Made by a program: the position numbers and the translations under genes. A DNA stretch of 64,000 nucleotides. Origin: Gammaproteobacteria bacterium (GTDB taxonomy: Bacteria; Pseudomonadota; Gammaproteobacteria; GRL18). The number at the start of each line of letters is the position of its first letter. Positions within the stretch are counted from its first letter, which is position 1. The DNA lies in assembly GCA_016744995.1 (NCBI GenBank), contig JADGDG010000003.1:62001-126000 (forward strand), in the 5' to 3' direction. Below, one piece after another: positions 11,368-21,882 of this stretch. The notes beneath the pieces were generated by a model that was not told the origin of the DNA, did not search any database, and saw only the letters and a program-made list of their open reading frames with translations.

Positions 11368-12495
11368 TCAACGATTAACCAATTCATCAAATTCATTGGG
11401 ACAGTGGATCACATCATGTGTTTTACGTTTTAAACCACGAAGCCAGCCCATTTGACGAATAAACAACACTAAAAATAATACAAAGAAGATAAGGTGTACC
11501 CACCACATACCAATAGCGGGATCAACCAAACCTTTTCTTACCCAGTTCATTGCCACAACAAGCAGGTTTGAATAAGCGACATATAATAGGATAGCCAGAG
11601 CCATTTTTGCATAACGTCCTTGCCGTGGCGCACTTTTACTCAGAGGTACAGCAAGTAGAGCAAGAATAATCATCATTAGTATCTGTGAAATACGCCATTG
11701 AAGTTCAACTTTATGGCTTAATTTCTGGCTGGCCCACAATTTATCTGATGTAATCGATTCTCTGTCAAGAATTACATTGCCCATGGCTTTACCTTCAAGC
11801 AATACACCATAATCTTTAAATTTAATAAATCGATATTCCAGAGAACCTGCCACACCATCATAGCGATTGCCGTTTTGAAAAACGATATAGCGTGCTCCCT
11901 GCCTGTTATCAGTAATAATATTGGCGCCATTTGATGCCATTACGCTACTGGTATCACCATTATCAACATGCAGAAAAACATCCGTTAATCGAGTAGGCCC
12001 CGGCATATCCTGGGCATATAAAACACGTTGCCCACCATCGGCAACATTGAACTGACCGGGTGTGATCAGTTCGATATCAGCCTCAGCCTTATAGGATTCC
12101 TCAGCATGCTGTATTTTATTACTGGCCCAGGGGGCCAGTACCATAGCCAGGGAAATTTCAAGAAAGATAAACGAAAATAAGACGATTAAGATACTTTTTA
12201 ATAAAGTGCCGGGGCCAATTCCACAAGCAGAAAGAGCAACCATTTCACTGTCTTTGTATAACCGGCTTAGAGCCAGAAGAATTGATAGAAACAAAGTCAG
12301 GGGAAGGATCAGTGTCAAACTGGCAATATTTTTGAGGAACAGGAGAGAAAAAAGAAAATCGATAGCAATTTTACCTTCAGCAACAGCGGAAAGCGCACGA
12401 AGCAGCTGAGTACTTAATATAATCAGAAAAAGAACGAGAAAAACACCGGCAAATGTCCTTATTACCTCTTTTATCACATAATCCCTGATTATCAA
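11368..12495 (-). CDS. lptF: LPS export ABC transporter permease LptF
   Basis: LptF is one of two inner-membrane permeases that with LptB2 extract lipopolysaccharide and feed it to LptC. The product has 375 residues: N-terminal MIIRDYVIKEVIRTFAGVFLVLF typical of LptF, three helices before about residue 120, a periplasmic jellyroll region (about 130-255), then three helices. It is divergent from pepA, as in many gammaproteobacteria. The expected partner lptG does not follow. Confidence 0.95.
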   Translation of the reverse strand: MIIRDYVIKEVIRTFAGVFLVLFLIILSTQLLRALSAVAEGKIAIDFLFSLLFLKNIASLTLILPLTLFLSILLALSRLYKDSEMVALSACGIGPGTLLKSILIVLFSFIFLEISLAMVLAPWASNKIQHAEESYKAEADIELITPGQFNVADGGQRVLYAQDMPGPTRLTDVFLHVDNGDTSSVMASNGANIITDNRQGARYIVFQNGNRYDGVAGSLEYRFIKFKDYGVLLEGKAMGNVILDRESITSDKLWASQKLSHKVELQWRISQILMMIILALLAVPLSKSAPRQGRYAKMALAILLYVAYSNLLVVAMNWVRKGLVDPAIGMWWVHLIFFVLFLVLFIRQMGWLRGLKRKTHDVIHCPNEFDELVNR

Positions 12496-12844
12496 TCTAT
12501 CGCCCTTTGCAATAAGAAGTCATTTATACGCCGTATTAGTGGTATCATTTGTATATATAATTGTATATTTTACTGGATTTGTTTAAGTTTTTCGTTAAAC
12601 TACTCATATAAATATATTTTAACTATATTGTCCGAGTATTGATGGTAGGACCATCCTACTCCTGTATTAGAGTTCTATCTTACAATAAAATAAACATAAT
12701 ACATAATGAGAGCAGTTAATCTATCTGACATGCTTTTTTTAATTTAGTTACAAATAAAATAGCTATTAGTAATAATTATCAATCAAAGACTGAAAGCAGC
12801 AGCCTTTTTTATAGAAATATTGATTATACCGTTATGGAGCCAGC
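12496..12844. promoter_or_regulatory. lptF-pepA divergent intergenic region
   Basis: This 349-base AT-rich region must hold the promoters of lptF (reverse) and pepA (forward). A 15-bp inverted repeat lies at 12645-12659 (see separate entry). No ORF, tRNA or clean -35/-10 pair stood out. GGAG at 12836-12839 is the pepA ribosome binding site. Confidence 0.5.
12645..12659. promoter_or_regulatory. Inverted repeat GTAGGA-CCA-TCCTAC, possible operator
   Basis: Perfect six-base arms around CCA lie near the middle of the lptF/pepA divergent region. The GC-rich block stands out in AT-rich surroundings. It could be a regulator site or an RNA hairpin; no known operator was matched. Confidence 0.35.
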
Positions 12845-14338
12845 ATGGAATTTAGTGTAAAAAGCGGAAGTCCCGAAAAGCAGCGCACCGCCTGCGTTGT
12901 TGTCGGAGTTTATGAACCAAGACGATTGACTCCTTCAGCTCAGAGACTTGATGATTTGACTGATGGTTATATCTCCAGTCTTATCCGCCGTGGTGATTTA
13001 GAAGGAAAAGCAGGACAAACTTTATTGTTGCATAATACTGAGAATACATTATGCGATCGCATTTTATTAGTAGGTTGCGGCCGAGAACGCGATCTCAATT
13101 TTACCCAATACCGTAAAATTATTTCCCATGCAGTCAGTACTCTTAATGATACCGGTTCAATGGAAGCTGTTTTTTATCTGACGGAACTCCCGGTAAAGGG
13201 CTGTAATAGTTCTCAACGTATTCGCCATGCCATTGAAGCGGCACAAAATTCACTGTATCGATTTGATCAACTGAAAAGTAAAAAAGATACCGCACGACGT
13301 CCTTTAAGAAAAATTGTTCTGACTGTACCCAATCGTCGCGATCTGGCCGGCGGTGAGCAAGCAGTCCGTGAAGGGATGGCAATCACCCAGGGTATAAAGG
13401 TAGCCAAAGATCTGGGCAACATGCCTGGTAACATATGTACCCCCACTTATCTTGCGGATCGAGCAAAAACACTTAGTAAGGTATACTCCAACCTCAGTGC
13501 AGAAATTATTGAAGAAGAACAGCTTGAAGAAATGGGCATGAATGCCTTTCTATCTGTTTCAAAAGGCAGTCGTCAACCGGCAAAATTAATTGTTATGAAT
13601 TTTTTAAATGGTGATCCAGCGACACCACCCATATGCCTGGTTGGTAAAGGGGTTACATTTGACTCCGGAGGAATTTCATTAAAGCCCGGAGCCGCTATGG
13701 ACGAGATGAAATATGACATGTGTGGTGCGGCCACTGTTCTCGGTACTATGAATGCTATTGCTGAATTACAACTTGAAATCAATGTCGTCGCCGTCATACC
13801 AGCAACAGAGAATCTTCCCGATGGTCTGGCCAGTAAACCAGGTGATATTGTCACCAGTTATTCAGGCACAACCATTGAAGTATTAAATACAGATGCTGAA
13901 GGTCGACTCATTTTATGCGATGCTTTAAGTTATTGTGAAAAATTCAACCCGGCTGTTGTTATTGATGTCGCCACACTTACTGGTGCCTGTGTTGTCGCCC
14001 TTGGTAAACATGCCGCAGCTTTATACAGCAATCACAGTCCACTAGGTCATGAGTTGCTCAATGCAGGCAAATCAACAGGTGACCGTGTCTGGGAAATGCC
14101 TTTATGGGATGAATACCAGGAACAATTAAAGAGTAATTTTGCTGATTTGGCTAATATCGGTGGTAAAGAAGCCGGCTCAGTCACTGCAGCAATTTTTCTT
14201 TCTGCTTTTTGTAAAAAATACAATTGGGCTCATCTTGATATCGCCGGAGTTGCCTGGGAATCTGGTACCAAAAAAGGAGCAACAGGACGTCCGGTCTCCT
14301 TACTAACCCAATTTATCATTGACCAATTAGACAGTTAA
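12845..14338 (+). CDS. pepA: Leucyl aminopeptidase (M17)
   Basis: A cytosolic hexameric metallopeptidase that removes N-terminal residues from peptides; in E. coli it also binds DNA. The 497-residue length is typical. The catalytic domain shows [16 protein letters not shown] (Lys and Asp ligands), the family signature [10 protein letters not shown] and a later GGKEAGS.TAA..L. The start has GGAG five bases upstream. It leads the order pepA-holC-unknown-valS, with 21 bases to holC, probably one operon. Confidence 0.97.
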   Translation: MEFSVKSGSPEKQRTACVVVGVYEPRRLTPSAQRLDDLTDGYISSLIRRGDLEGKAGQTLLLHNTENTLCDRILLVGCGRERDLNFTQYRKIISHAVSTLNDTGSMEAVFYLTELPVKGCNSSQRIRHAIEAAQNSLYRFDQLKSKKDTARRPLRKIVLTVPNRRDLAGGEQAVREGMAITQGIKVAKDLGNMPGNICTPTYLADRAKTLSKVYSNLSAEIIEEEQLEEMGMNAFLSVSKGSRQPAKLIVMNFLNGDPATPPICLVGKGVTFDSGGISLKPGAAMDEMKYDMCGAATVLGTMNAIAELQLEINVVAVIPATENLPDGLASKPGDIVTSYSGTTIEVLNTDAEGRLILCDALSYCEKFNPAVVIDVATLTGACVVALGKHAAALYSNHSPLGHELLNAGKSTGDRVWEMPLWDEYQEQLKSNFADLANIGGKEAGSVTAAIFLSAFCKKYNWAHLDIAGVAWESGTKKGATGRPVSLLTQFIIDQLDS

Positions 14339-14359
14339 CACAATGATACCAATAACATA

Positions 14360-14797
14360 ATGACACAAATTGATTTTTACATTTTAGGTGAAAATTCACC
14401 AAGAAATATTAACCAGATGGTTTGCAGCCTCTGTGAAAAAGCACTCAGTCAAAAAATGACCGTATTTATTTATACTCTATCAGCCGATCAGGCCCATCAA
14501 CTGGATGAACTTTTATGGACGTTTAAAGCAAATAGTTTTATTGCCCACAAAAATCAACTCAATGAAACAGACAATGAATCCACATTTTCATACCCTGTCA
14601 TTATTAGTAATAGTGAAGTAAGTGAGACGTATAATCAGTTATTAATCAATTTAACAGCAGAAATACCCGTTTTTTTTAAACAATTTAAGCGGGTGGCAGA
14701 ATTAGTGGGAAAACAGAGCGATGAAAAAGAAATAGCGAGGAATCGTTATCGTTCTTATCTCCAACAGGGTTATACTTTAAATAAGTATGATTTATAA
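14360..14797 (+). CDS. holC: DNA polymerase III chi subunit
   Basis: Chi links the clamp loader to single-stranded DNA-binding protein. The 145-residue product opens with MTQIDFYIL and has LDELLWTFKANSFIAHK, the common HolC 'LW.f....FiPH' segment. It ends with an R.RYR..LQQGY helix, the usual HolC finish. The position between pepA and valS is diagnostic in gammaproteobacteria. No strong ribosome binding site is visible, so translation may depend on pepA. Confidence 0.93.
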   Translation: MTQIDFYILGENSPRNINQMVCSLCEKALSQKMTVFIYTLSADQAHQLDELLWTFKANSFIAHKNQLNETDNESTFSYPVIISNSEVSETYNQLLINLTAEIPVFFKQFKRVAELVGKQSDEKEIARNRYRSYLQQGYTLNKYDL

Positions 14798-14838
14798 TAT
14801 CTGTCATACAACATAAATAATTATTGGTATTACTACTT

Positions 14839-15513
14839 GTGAGCACTGAAGACAACGATAAAGGTAGTCGATTTACATCAGCCATGGGCGATCTTAAAGG
14901 ACTTCTTGATAAGGAAGGTATTAATGTCAAATCCCAGGAAAAACTGGTTAAAAAAGCAATCGCTGACTCTGAAGATAATTCAGATATTGATATCAGTGAT
15001 GAAATAATCCCCACACTTAAAATAGTCGAGCCTGACAACGCCGATCTGCATGACAGATCAAATCAGGAAGTTGATATTCCCTATATTCATAATGATATAT
15101 CTCCAGTCAATTTACCGACGCTCTCTGGTACAATTACAGTGGTAGATGAAAGTGAACCAGGCTTTGTTCCCATTGATGATTCTCCATCAACTCCTTTAGT
15201 TGTTGAAAGCTCTAATACAGCTGATCTCGATGATTATATTTCAGATTTTGACGATGATCAGTTAGAAATGGATGGTTTTGCAGATTCTTTCAAAGAGTTA
15301 GAGGAAAAAGTAGCTTCTATCACTGAACCGGGACATCTCCATAAATTTAAGCAGAGCGGATCAAACAATGCTCATTTGGAGCAATTAAAATCACAATTAC
15401 AAGAAAAACTGGCACAAAAGATTGAAATAAGAATAGATGAATTAAAATCTGATCTGCTGGACTCAATAGAATCCGAGATCAATGAACTATTTAAAAACTT
15501 AATCAAAAAATAA
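14839..15513 (+). CDS. Acidic coiled-coil protein of unknown function between holC and valS
   Basis: The start is probably GTG at 14839 (VSTEDNDKG); a TTG at 14824 is also open. The product is about 224 residues, very acidic in the middle, with two similar motifs (IIPTLKIVEP near residue 58 and NLPTLSGTITVVDE near 92). Its predicted C-terminal helix, about 180-224, alternates Leu/Ile with charged residues and looks coiled-coil. There is no membrane segment or signal peptide. Uncharacterised acidic proteins are known at this locus in other proteobacteria. A replication or tRNA-related role is only positional inference. Confidence 0.7.
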   Translation: MSTEDNDKGSRFTSAMGDLKGLLDKEGINVKSQEKLVKKAIADSEDNSDIDISDEIIPTLKIVEPDNADLHDRSNQEVDIPYIHNDISPVNLPTLSGTITVVDESEPGFVPIDDSPSTPLVVESSNTADLDDYISDFDDDQLEMDGFADSFKELEEKVASITEPGHLHKFKQSGSNNAHLEQLKSQLQEKLAQKIEIRIDELKSDLLDSIESEINELFKNLIKK

Positions 15514-15651
15514 GCCTGGTCAGCAAAGTTCAGGTGCTTTCTCTCTTTCAGGAGCATGGGTGCCCCGCTTGTCCACATAACAACATATCTTCCCAAACTT
15601 ATCTATACAGAACAACTAACTGTTTGCTCCTAATTATAGCCTGCACTAAGT

Positions 15652-15721
15652 ATCAGCTCCTGTTTAATCATTTTAGTGGGATTACGCAACCCGAACTCAA
15701 TAATATGTAATAGGAGCTGAT
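15652..15721. repeat. Long-range inverted repeat with nested hairpin
   Basis: ATCAGCTCCT at 15652-15661 pairs perfectly with AGGAGCTGAT at 15712-15721. Inside the 50-base loop, AGT-GGG and CCC-ACT segments (around 15675-15696) can form a second stem. It is either a structured RNA or a two-site operator upstream of valS. Confidence 0.5.
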
Positions 15722-15775
15722 GTGGTTTCTCAAGCAATAATATTCACCATTTAGTAAATTGCTTATATAAAGGTA

Positions 15776-15804
15776 TTACCTTTCCATAGAGATAAGACTA
15801 TAAT
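15776..15804 (+). promoter_or_regulatory. Predicted sigma70-type promoter of valS
   Basis: A perfect TATAAT -10 box is preceded at 17 bases by TTACCT, a weak -35. Transcription would start about 65 bases before the valS ATG. Confidence 0.5.
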
Positions 15805-15876
15805 GTCAGGTCTAATTTTACCGTCTTATTCTGACCATTTATTCAGAAAAATATTATTTGAGAGAAAGCCGCTACT

Positions 15877-18711
15877 ATGGAAAAAATATATAATCCTCAT
15901 GCAATTGAACAACGCTGGTATGAGACCTGGGAAAGTAATGGTTATTTCTCACCCAATTTAAATTCTGCTCAAACTTCAAAAAAAGACAGCTACTGCATTA
16001 TGATCCCACCACCCAATGTGACAGGTCGTCTGCACATGGGGCATGCTTTTCAAGATACTATTATGGACACCCTGACACGCTTCCACCGTATGAAGGGTGA
16101 CAATACGCTCTGGCAACCTGGTACTGACCATGCGGGAATTGCCACACAGATGGTGGTTGAGCGTATTATTAATGCCGAAGGTCAAACTCGCCATGATGTC
16201 GGACGAGAGGCATTTATCGAAAAAATATGGGACTGGAAAAAAGAATCCGGTAATACCATTACCAGACAGCTCAGACGTATGGGCGCATCACTGGATTGGC
16301 AACGCGAACGTTTTACCATGGATGACGGCCTTTCTGAAGCCGTCAAAGAAGTTTTTGTACAGCTCTATGAAGAGAATTTAATCTATCGCGGCAAACGCCT
16401 GGTTAACTGGGATCCTGTGTTACATACTGCAGTATCTGATTTAGAAGTGCTTTCCGAAGAAGAAAATGGCCATTTTTGGCACATGCGCTATCCCCTGAGT
16501 GATGGCAGCGGTTCACTGATTGTCGCCACAACCCGACCAGAAACTATGCTCGGTGACAGCGCTGTTGCGGTTCATCCAGACGATGAACGCTATCAGTCAA
16601 TGATTGGTAAAAGCATAAAATTACCATTAACTGACAGAGAAATTCCAATTATTGCAGATGACTATGTTGATCCTGAATTTGGAACCGGCTGTGTCAAAAT
16701 TACGCCTGCACATGACTTTAATGACTATGAAATGGGCAAACGACATGATCTGGCCATTATCAATATCTTTACAGTGGATGCTGCTATTAATGAAAATGCT
16801 CCTGAAAAATATCAGGGCATGGATCGTTACGTAGCCCGTAAAGCCATCATTAAGGATCTTGAGCAGTCTGATTTACTGGTAAAAATTGAAGATCATCGGT
16901 TAATGGTACCCAGAGGTGATCGCTCGGGCGCTGTAATTGAACCTTATCTGACAGATCAATGGTATGTAAAAATCGGTCCCCTGGCCGAACCTGCAATTAA
17001 AGCCGTTCAGGATGGTGATATTAAGTTTGTACCCGATAATTGGAAGAATACTTATTTTGAATGGATGAATAATATTGAAGACTGGTGTATCTCCCGTCAA
17101 ATCTGGTGGGGGCATCGAATCCCTGCCTGGTATGACAACGAGGGCAAAGTCTATGTCGGACATGATGAAAAAGCCGTTCGTGAAAAATACCAGTTAGACG
17201 ACTCTTTCATTCTTAAGCAGGATAACGATGTACTTGATACCTGGTTTTCCTCTGCCTTATGGCCTTTTTCTACTTTAGGATGGCCTGAAAAGACACCGGA
17301 ACTCGATACATTTTATCCAACTAATGTTTTAGTGACAGGCTTTGATATTATCTTTTTCTGGGTTGCCCGCATGATTATGATGGGACTCAAGTTCACCGGT
17401 CAAGTCCCATTTAAAGAAGTTTATATCCACGGTTTGGTGAGGGATTCTCACGGACACAAAATGTCCAAGTCCAAGGGTAATGTCCTTGATCCAATTGACT
17501 TAATTGACGGCATTGAGCTAGAAGCTCTGGTTAACAAACGAACCAAAGGCATGATGCAGCCGCAAATGGCCAAAAAAATTGAACAGGCTACCCGTAAAGA
17601 GTTTATAAATGGCATCCCTTCTTTTGGTACCGATGCTTTACGTTTTACTTTTGCTATCCAGGCAACCACTGGACGTGATATAAAATTTGATATGGGACGA
17701 ATTGAAGGTTATCGTAACTTTTGCAACAAACTATGGAATGCCTCACGATATGTACTGATGAACACCGAAGGTCATGACTGTGGTATCGGCGGCAAAGAAA
17801 AAAATAATGAGATGGTTTTCAGTCTTGCTGATAAATGGATCCTTTCCCGTCTTCAGGAAACTAAAAAACAAGTCATTGATTCTCTCAACACCTACCGCCT
17901 TGATCTAGCAGCCAAAGCAATTTATGAGTTTACATGGAATGAATACTGTGGCTGGTATCTGGAACTTTCTAAATCAGTACTGAGTTCGAGTGCAGATAGC
18001 TCAAATAAAAACAGTTCAAATAAAAATGATTTAAATTCTGCCCAACAACTGGGAGCACGCTATACTCTGGTACATGTTCTTGAGAATCTTCTGCGTATAA
18101 CTCATCCGATTATGCCTTATATCACAGAAGAGATTTGGCAACGGGTTGCACCATTAGCAGGTATTACAGAAGATACTATCATGTTGCAGGACTACCCTGC
18201 TCCAGACAATGATATCATCGATCAATCTGCTCTGGAAGAGATGAGCTGGCTACAGCAGTTTGTACTGGGTGTCCGTCAGATCCGCAGCGGTTATGATATA
18301 AAACCGGGGAAACTTCTCAATGTTTTATTACAAAATGGTTCAGCACTCGATAAAGAAAATTTATTAAATAACGAAAAAATGCTGAAAAAATTAGCACGTT
18401 TAGAAAGTATTACCTGGCTTGAGAAAGAGGACACAGTACCTGAATCATCAACCACCCTTGTTGGGGAAATGCAGGTTCTTATTCCCATGGCGGGTTTAAT
18501 TGATGTTAATGCCGAAAGAGAACGTCTGGATAAAGAAATTAAAAATAACCAGGGTTTTATTAAAAGCCTTGAAGGCAAGTTATCAAATGAAAATTTTATC
18601 AGTCGTGCACCTGAAAATGTGGTTGCTCTTGAACGCAAAAAATTATCCGATGCTCAAAGTAAGCTCAACACTTTAACTGAACAGCTTGAAAAACTAAAAA
18701 CGTTATCCTAA
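15877..18711 (+). CDS. valS: Valine-tRNA ligase
   Basis: A class I aminoacyl-tRNA synthetase that charges tRNA-Val, 944 residues. It has the HIGH motif as [13 protein letters not shown] near residue 45, the editing-domain [10 protein letters not shown] near 215 and [12 protein letters not shown] near 528. A C-terminal coiled-coil arm (about 880-944, ending in alternating Leu/Lys) is also present. A Ser/Asn/Lys-rich insert at about 700-722 in the anticodon-binding region includes a 15-bp DNA duplication (18001-18030). Confidence 0.98.
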   Translation: MEKIYNPHAIEQRWYETWESNGYFSPNLNSAQTSKKDSYCIMIPPPNVTGRLHMGHAFQDTIMDTLTRFHRMKGDNTLWQPGTDHAGIATQMVVERIINAEGQTRHDVGREAFIEKIWDWKKESGNTITRQLRRMGASLDWQRERFTMDDGLSEAVKEVFVQLYEENLIYRGKRLVNWDPVLHTAVSDLEVLSEEENGHFWHMRYPLSDGSGSLIVATTRPETMLGDSAVAVHPDDERYQSMIGKSIKLPLTDREIPIIADDYVDPEFGTGCVKITPAHDFNDYEMGKRHDLAIINIFTVDAAINENAPEKYQGMDRYVARKAIIKDLEQSDLLVKIEDHRLMVPRGDRSGAVIEPYLTDQWYVKIGPLAEPAIKAVQDGDIKFVPDNWKNTYFEWMNNIEDWCISRQIWWGHRIPAWYDNEGKVYVGHDEKAVREKYQLDDSFILKQDNDVLDTWFSSALWPFSTLGWPEKTPELDTFYPTNVLVTGFDIIFFWVARMIMMGLKFTGQVPFKEVYIHGLVRDSHGHKMSKSKGNVLDPIDLIDGIELEALVNKRTKGMMQPQMAKKIEQATRKEFINGIPSFGTDALRFTFAIQATTGRDIKFDMGRIEGYRNFCNKLWNASRYVLMNTEGHDCGIGGKEKNNEMVFSLADKWILSRLQETKKQVIDSLNTYRLDLAAKAIYEFTWNEYCGWYLELSKSVLSSSADSSNKNSSNKNDLNSAQQLGARYTLVHVLENLLRITHPIMPYITEEIWQRVAPLAGITEDTIMLQDYPAPDNDIIDQSALEEMSWLQQFVLGVRQIRSGYDIKPGKLLNVLLQNGSALDKENLLNNEKMLKKLARLESITWLEKEDTVPESSTTLVGEMQVLIPMAGLIDVNAERERLDKEIKNNQGFIKSLEGKLSNENFISRAPENVVALERKKLSDAQSKLNTLTEQLEKLKTLS
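18001..18030 (+). repeat. In-frame 15-bp tandem duplication inside valS
   Basis: TCAAATAAAAACAGT is followed by TCAAATAAAAATGAT (12 of 15 identical). They encode SNKNS and SNKND in a low-complexity insert, probably a surface loop that tolerates slippage. Confidence 0.6.
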
Positions 18712-18730
18712 GTAATATAATATTACTCTT

Positions 18731-18787
18731 CCGACCATTTACCAGATGGATTCATCAGGCAAAATGGTCTGGGCTTATTTTTTTTAT
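18731..18787 (+). terminator. Rho-independent terminator after valS
   Basis: GACCATTT and AAATGGTC form the outer stem. A second stem (CC-GATG / CATC-GG) forms inside it, and TTATTTTTTTT follows. It separates valS from the DUF349 gene. Confidence 0.85.
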
Positions 18788-18816
18788 ATACACAAGACAA
18801 TTCAAGGTATTTTCTC

Positions 18817-21807
18817 ATGGTTAAAAAAGAAAATGTATTAAACAAATTCTTTAAACCCTTTTTCGCCTCATTTACTAAAGATAAATGGCAAAGTCGAAAT
18901 CCTGATGTTCGAAAAAAAGCTGTTCAGGAATTGCCTGTGAGTGAGCAGGAAACTTTAAGCAATATTGCCATGAATGATTCAGAAGAATCCATTCGTGCCA
19001 TTGCAGCCAATAAACTCAGTGACCTTGACTTACTGCAGACCATTATTATGAAAGGTACCAATGGCACAGTTAAAGAAGCTGCGCAGAACCGACTCTTTCA
19101 ACTCATCTCTGGTTTAAAACACCCAATCCCTGACTATGATGTCAGAGAAAAAATGATCCGTGGAAGTCGTAATTCTGCACTGCTTGAATTTGTTGCAGCC
19201 AATGCAGATGAAGCCTCACTAAGGGAAATTACTATTAAAAAGGTCAGCAGAGATCCTCTATTAGGTAATATTGCCCTTTCAGATGACAGTCCGCATATTC
19301 GACAACTTGCAGCACAACAAATAGCAAAACGTTCAACTCTGGAACGGGTCACAAAACAATCAAGGCGTAAAGATAAACGTGTTTATAAAATTGTAAAAAC
19401 AAAACTTGATCATATTATTGAAGACGAAGCTCGCCCTGCACTATTAGCCAAAGAAGTGGTTGAGATCTGTAATAAACTGGACAAATTACAAAAACGCAAC
19501 CTTCTCTTACAGGAAAAATCAACATTCGAGAACTATGTTGCCCGTTGGAGTGAAATTCAAAATTTTGCTGATGTGCAAACAACTGAACGTTATCATAATA
19601 TCTGTTCCAGTATCATTATCAGCATGGATGAGCTTGAATTGAGGCTGAAAAAAGAACAGGACGCCATTCAAACTCTTGAAACCCTTCTTAACAATTTATC
19701 AAACGCTGTTGATGACTTGCTTAACGCCAGAGAAAATCAGGATCCTGATAATGCTGAACAGGAAGCAATAAAAACAAGTGAAAAAACCATACTTAATCTT
19801 GGCCGGGAGTGGGACGAGGTTATAAAATGCCTGACCCATGAAGATGTCATATCAGACTATAATTCAAAGTTTCAATCAATCCTCAATCTTGCTGATGAAA
19901 AAACTTTTTTTGAAAACAAAACAGGTGATGACAGCCTGAAAATAATTCAGAGTCTGGCAGAACAATGTGAAAACATGCTCAGTAAACCCGGAGTTATTTT
20001 TGAAAAATCCATTTCAGCAATACAAGATAAATTTCAACATCAGATTGACAACGTATATCAGGCTTCAGACTCTGATCATTCTGATCAATCAGAAAAATTA
20101 GCTCAATTCCAAACAAGGTTTAACACAGCTATTGTGACCCTCAAGGAACAGCTAAGTATTCAACAGAAAAAAGCAGAAAACTTTAATGAAACAATAGTCA
20201 CTAAAACGGATAAAATTAAATCATTAATAGAGCAAGGATTAGTATCCCAGGCTGAAAAATTACTTAAGCAAGAACTTAAACTAATTGACAAATCCGATCT
20301 TATTTCGAATATTGAAAAATCAAAGCATCAGAATAGCCTGCAAAAAATACATTCTCAGCTTGGTGATTTATCCGCCTGGCGTAACTGGGCACATGATCAT
20401 GAACGTGAAAATTTAACAATAAAAGCTGAACAGCTTGCTGAACAAATAAATAATTCCAATGACTTTAAGACTGAATACACCGATATTACTTCACAGGTTA
20501 AAGACTTCAGAAAACAATGGAAATCAATGCACAGCCATACACAGGAAGAAATGTGGCAACGTTTTAACAATGCATGCAATCATGCTTATGAGCAATGTAA
20601 GCCTTATATTGATAAACAGAATGAACAACGTCTTGATAACCTCAAGGCTAAACAGGCACTCTGCGAGCAGTTAGAGCACTATATAAAAACTATGCAATGG
20701 CCTTCTAAAGAAGAGCTTGAGGTTAATCAGTCAATTGACTGGATTCAGGTTGATAAAATCACCAGACAAGCCCGAAAAGAATGGGGCAGCATTGGTTTTG
20801 TTGATAGAAAACATCATCGTAATATCAATGCCCGGTTTGACAAGTCAATTGAAATCATTCGTGATGAGCTTAAAAAAGTCTGGCAGGTTAATCAGGATAA
20901 ATTTTATGATCTCATCCATAAGGTCGAAGCATTAGAAGACATAGTTGAAGATAATTTAAATGATGCTATTAATAGTGCAAAAGCTTATCAGTCCGACTGG
21001 AAAAAAATTGGTCCTGTATCTTCTTATCAAAGAAATAAGCTCTGGAAAAAATTCCGTGGTGCCTGTGATATCATTTTCAATAAACGTCAGGAAAACATTG
21101 AGCAGAAAAATAAAGTCAACACAGAAAAATTAAGAGAAAAAGAAGCTATATGTGAAAATTTAGAAGCGCTTAATCAACAGCCTCTGAATAAAAAGGACCT
21201 TGAAAATGCCTTTCTTGACATAAAAAACCTATGGTTCGAGCTAGGTTCTCAATCCAGATCTTTGAGTAAAGAAGTCAATAAACGCTATGCCCTTGCTCTG
21301 GAAGTCTACCAGGAAAAAATAAAAAGCCTTAACATTGAACTGGAAAAACAATTACTGGTTCAGATCACCCAGGAAGCTGAATTATGTACAAAGGTAGAAG
21401 CTTCAACCGATACAAGCGAAGAAGCAATCAACGAGTTCAGCCAGCACTGGCAAGCTCTCAACAAAGACAAGGTGAATAAATTTCAACTGAGCAAACGTTT
21501 TAATAATTCACTTAAATCTATCGTGACTGATAAAAGTACTCAAATACAGGCCGAAATTACAGCTAAACAACATTTCTGTCTCAAATATGAGATTTTACTT
21601 GCTAAAGAAACACCCGCTGAATTTCAACAATCACGCATGGAAATGCAAGTTGATTTACTTAATTCAAATCTTGGCAGTAATCGAAGTGATGATTCCAATA
21701 CAAGCGTTATAACTGATCTGGAATTACAGTTAGAATGGTATAGCCTGAATAACTATTCACAGGATGCAGACTTAGAGGATCGATTTAAACAATTGCTCTC
21801 TAATTAG
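18817..21807 (+). CDS. DUF349 / HEAT-like repeat protein
   Basis: The product has 996 residues and no signal peptide or membrane helix. Residues about 20-200 look like HEAT-type repeats (RNPDVRKKAVQEL, then DSEESIRAIAANKLSD, then DDSPHIRQLAAQQIAK). The rest is charged and helical, with repeated W-x-x-x-x-x...F segments (for example FRKQWKSMHSHTQEEMWQRFNNACN and YQSDWKKIGPVSSYQRNKLWKKFRGACD) that are the DUF349 repeat. DUF349 proteins are widespread and uncharacterised. AAGG precedes the start. It is a transcription unit after the valS terminator. Confidence 0.85.
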   Translation: MVKKENVLNKFFKPFFASFTKDKWQSRNPDVRKKAVQELPVSEQETLSNIAMNDSEESIRAIAANKLSDLDLLQTIIMKGTNGTVKEAAQNRLFQLISGLKHPIPDYDVREKMIRGSRNSALLEFVAANADEASLREITIKKVSRDPLLGNIALSDDSPHIRQLAAQQIAKRSTLERVTKQSRRKDKRVYKIVKTKLDHIIEDEARPALLAKEVVEICNKLDKLQKRNLLLQEKSTFENYVARWSEIQNFADVQTTERYHNICSSIIISMDELELRLKKEQDAIQTLETLLNNLSNAVDDLLNARENQDPDNAEQEAIKTSEKTILNLGREWDEVIKCLTHEDVISDYNSKFQSILNLADEKTFFENKTGDDSLKIIQSLAEQCENMLSKPGVIFEKSISAIQDKFQHQIDNVYQASDSDHSDQSEKLAQFQTRFNTAIVTLKEQLSIQQKKAENFNETIVTKTDKIKSLIEQGLVSQAEKLLKQELKLIDKSDLISNIEKSKHQNSLQKIHSQLGDLSAWRNWAHDHERENLTIKAEQLAEQINNSNDFKTEYTDITSQVKDFRKQWKSMHSHTQEEMWQRFNNACNHAYEQCKPYIDKQNEQRLDNLKAKQALCEQLEHYIKTMQWPSKEELEVNQSIDWIQVDKITRQARKEWGSIGFVDRKHHRNINARFDKSIEIIRDELKKVWQVNQDKFYDLIHKVEALEDIVEDNLNDAINSAKAYQSDWKKIGPVSSYQRNKLWKKFRGACDIIFNKRQENIEQKNKVNTEKLREKEAICENLEALNQQPLNKKDLENAFLDIKNLWFELGSQSRSLSKEVNKRYALALEVYQEKIKSLNIELEKQLLVQITQEAELCTKVEASTDTSEEAINEFSQHWQALNKDKVNKFQLSKRFNNSLKSIVTDKSTQIQAEITAKQHFCLKYEILLAKETPAEFQQSRMEMQVDLLNSNLGSNRSDDSNTSVITDLELQLEWYSLNNYSQDADLEDRFKQLLSN

Positions 21808-21882
21808 ATTAGTCTTCATGTTTTAAGCAGAGTATTTATCTCGAATAGGCAATACAGTATAAATGGAGCTCAAATACTCAAT

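Larger units (their letters stand above)
15514..15876 (+). promoter_or_regulatory. valS leader: valS leader region
   Basis: This 363-base stretch has no credible ORF. It contains a long-range inverted repeat (15652-15721, separate entry) and a promoter-like site: TTACCT at 15776-15781, a 17-base spacer and TATAAT at 15799-15804, with valS starting at 15877. The inverted repeat lies upstream of that promoter, so it would be transcribed only from a promoter further up. Confidence 0.5.

Noticed and set aside
12765-12790. Fur-box-like sequence upstream of pepA
   Set aside because: Only part of the consensus is matched in AT-rich DNA; not above chance.
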